From: Myxococcaceae bacterium
GTDB lineage: Bacteria > Myxococcota_A > Polyangia > Polyangiales > Ga0077539
Reading direction: 5' to 3'
Assembly: GCA_004297725.1 (NCBI GenBank)
Contig: SCUS01000133.1
Location: 248,001 to 312,000, forward strand
Length of the DNA stretch: 64,000 bases
A program made the position numbers and the translations under genes. Of this stretch, positions 63,928-64,000 are shown one piece after another. Under the pieces are notes generated by a model that had not been told where the DNA came from, did no database searches, and saw only the letters and a program-made list of their open reading frames with translations. How positions within the stretch are numbered: position 1 is the first letter of the stretch; each line of letters opens with the position of its first letter.

Positions 63928-64000
63928 GCCACGAGAAGCGCCCGTCCCGACGCCCCAGCAAGCCCCCCATCCCGAGGGAGGAGCACGCCCCCGGAGTGCG
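63924..64000 (+). CDS. Start of a downstream gene coupled to the HEAT-PilT gene
   Basis: The ATG at 63924 overlaps the TGA of the HEAT-PilT gene (ATGA), which indicates translational coupling. Only 25 codons are in the window: a basic, Pro-rich start (MSHEKRPSRRPSKPPIPREE). No domain is visible yet. A second motor or a pilus-related protein would be expected by position, but that is a guess. Confidence 0.6.
   Translation, partial: MSHEKRPSRRPSKPPIPREEHAPGV

Overview
This 64 kb window is a very GC-rich stretch of bacterial chromosome. It most resembles a predatory or gliding myxobacterium-type genome (Myxococcota, Polyangia/Sandaracinus-like). The evidence is indirect: many secreted lipoproteins with Asp/Ala-rich linkers behind a lipobox, a PilZ protein of the myxobacterial type, HEAT-repeat proteins, type IV pilus/secretion ATPases, an S9 dipeptidyl peptidase, a Kazal-domain lipoprotein, and GTG/TTG starts with G/C-rich third positions. 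The species assignment is an inference. Genes cover almost everything, the longest gene-free stretch is under 300 bases, and no insertion sequence, prophage or CRISPR array was seen.

Layout. 1-5.2 kb: the N-terminal part of miaB, a small membrane protein, a PDZ-thioredoxin fusion, a secreted HEAT-repeat protein and a possible haem-binding four-helix membrane protein. 5.3-17 kb: mvaB (HMG-CoA lyase), thrS, a PilZ protein behind a large GT39-like membrane protein, chrA and sdaA in tandem, nikR, and a two-gene module of a LuxE-like acyl-adenylating enzyme and a class III aminotransferase. 17-29.2 kb: a 24-gene ribosomal protein operon on the minus strand, rplV to rplQ, containing secY, adk, infA and rpoA. 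Its S10-type front (rpsJ-rplC-rplD-rplW-rplB-rpsS) is absent, and a tRNA-Leu(CAA) lies on the other strand where it would be. 29.6-41.4 kb: an S9B peptidase, a second GT39-like protein, a FAD-linked hydroxyacid dehydrogenase, a VOC protein, a BNR-repeat protein, and a GAF-GspE/PilB ATPase. 41.5-50 kb: selD, read here as a selenoprotein with an in-frame UGA, a YfhO/TPR/lytic transglycosylase operon, nadB, a repeat-rich secreted hydrolase and a small MopE-motif lipoprotein. 50-61.3 kb: a BamD-like lipoprotein, a TPR protein, and a long minus-strand run (ferredoxin, isoaspartyl peptidase, two lipoproteins, hemL, Kazal lipoprotein, ubiB-like kinase), then yihY, a repeat lipoprotein and xerC. 61.5-64 kb: a HEAT-PilT fusion and the start of a translationally coupled downstream gene.

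The points most worth following are the selenocysteine in SelD with a hairpin placed like a bacterial SECIS, the fusion of a HEAT solenoid to a PilT-type retraction ATPase, the LuxE/aminotransferase pair whose ribosome binding site is buried in the ribosomal-operon terminator hairpin, and the truncated S10 region. None of these is demonstrably a wholly new system. They are the best candidates the sequence offers.
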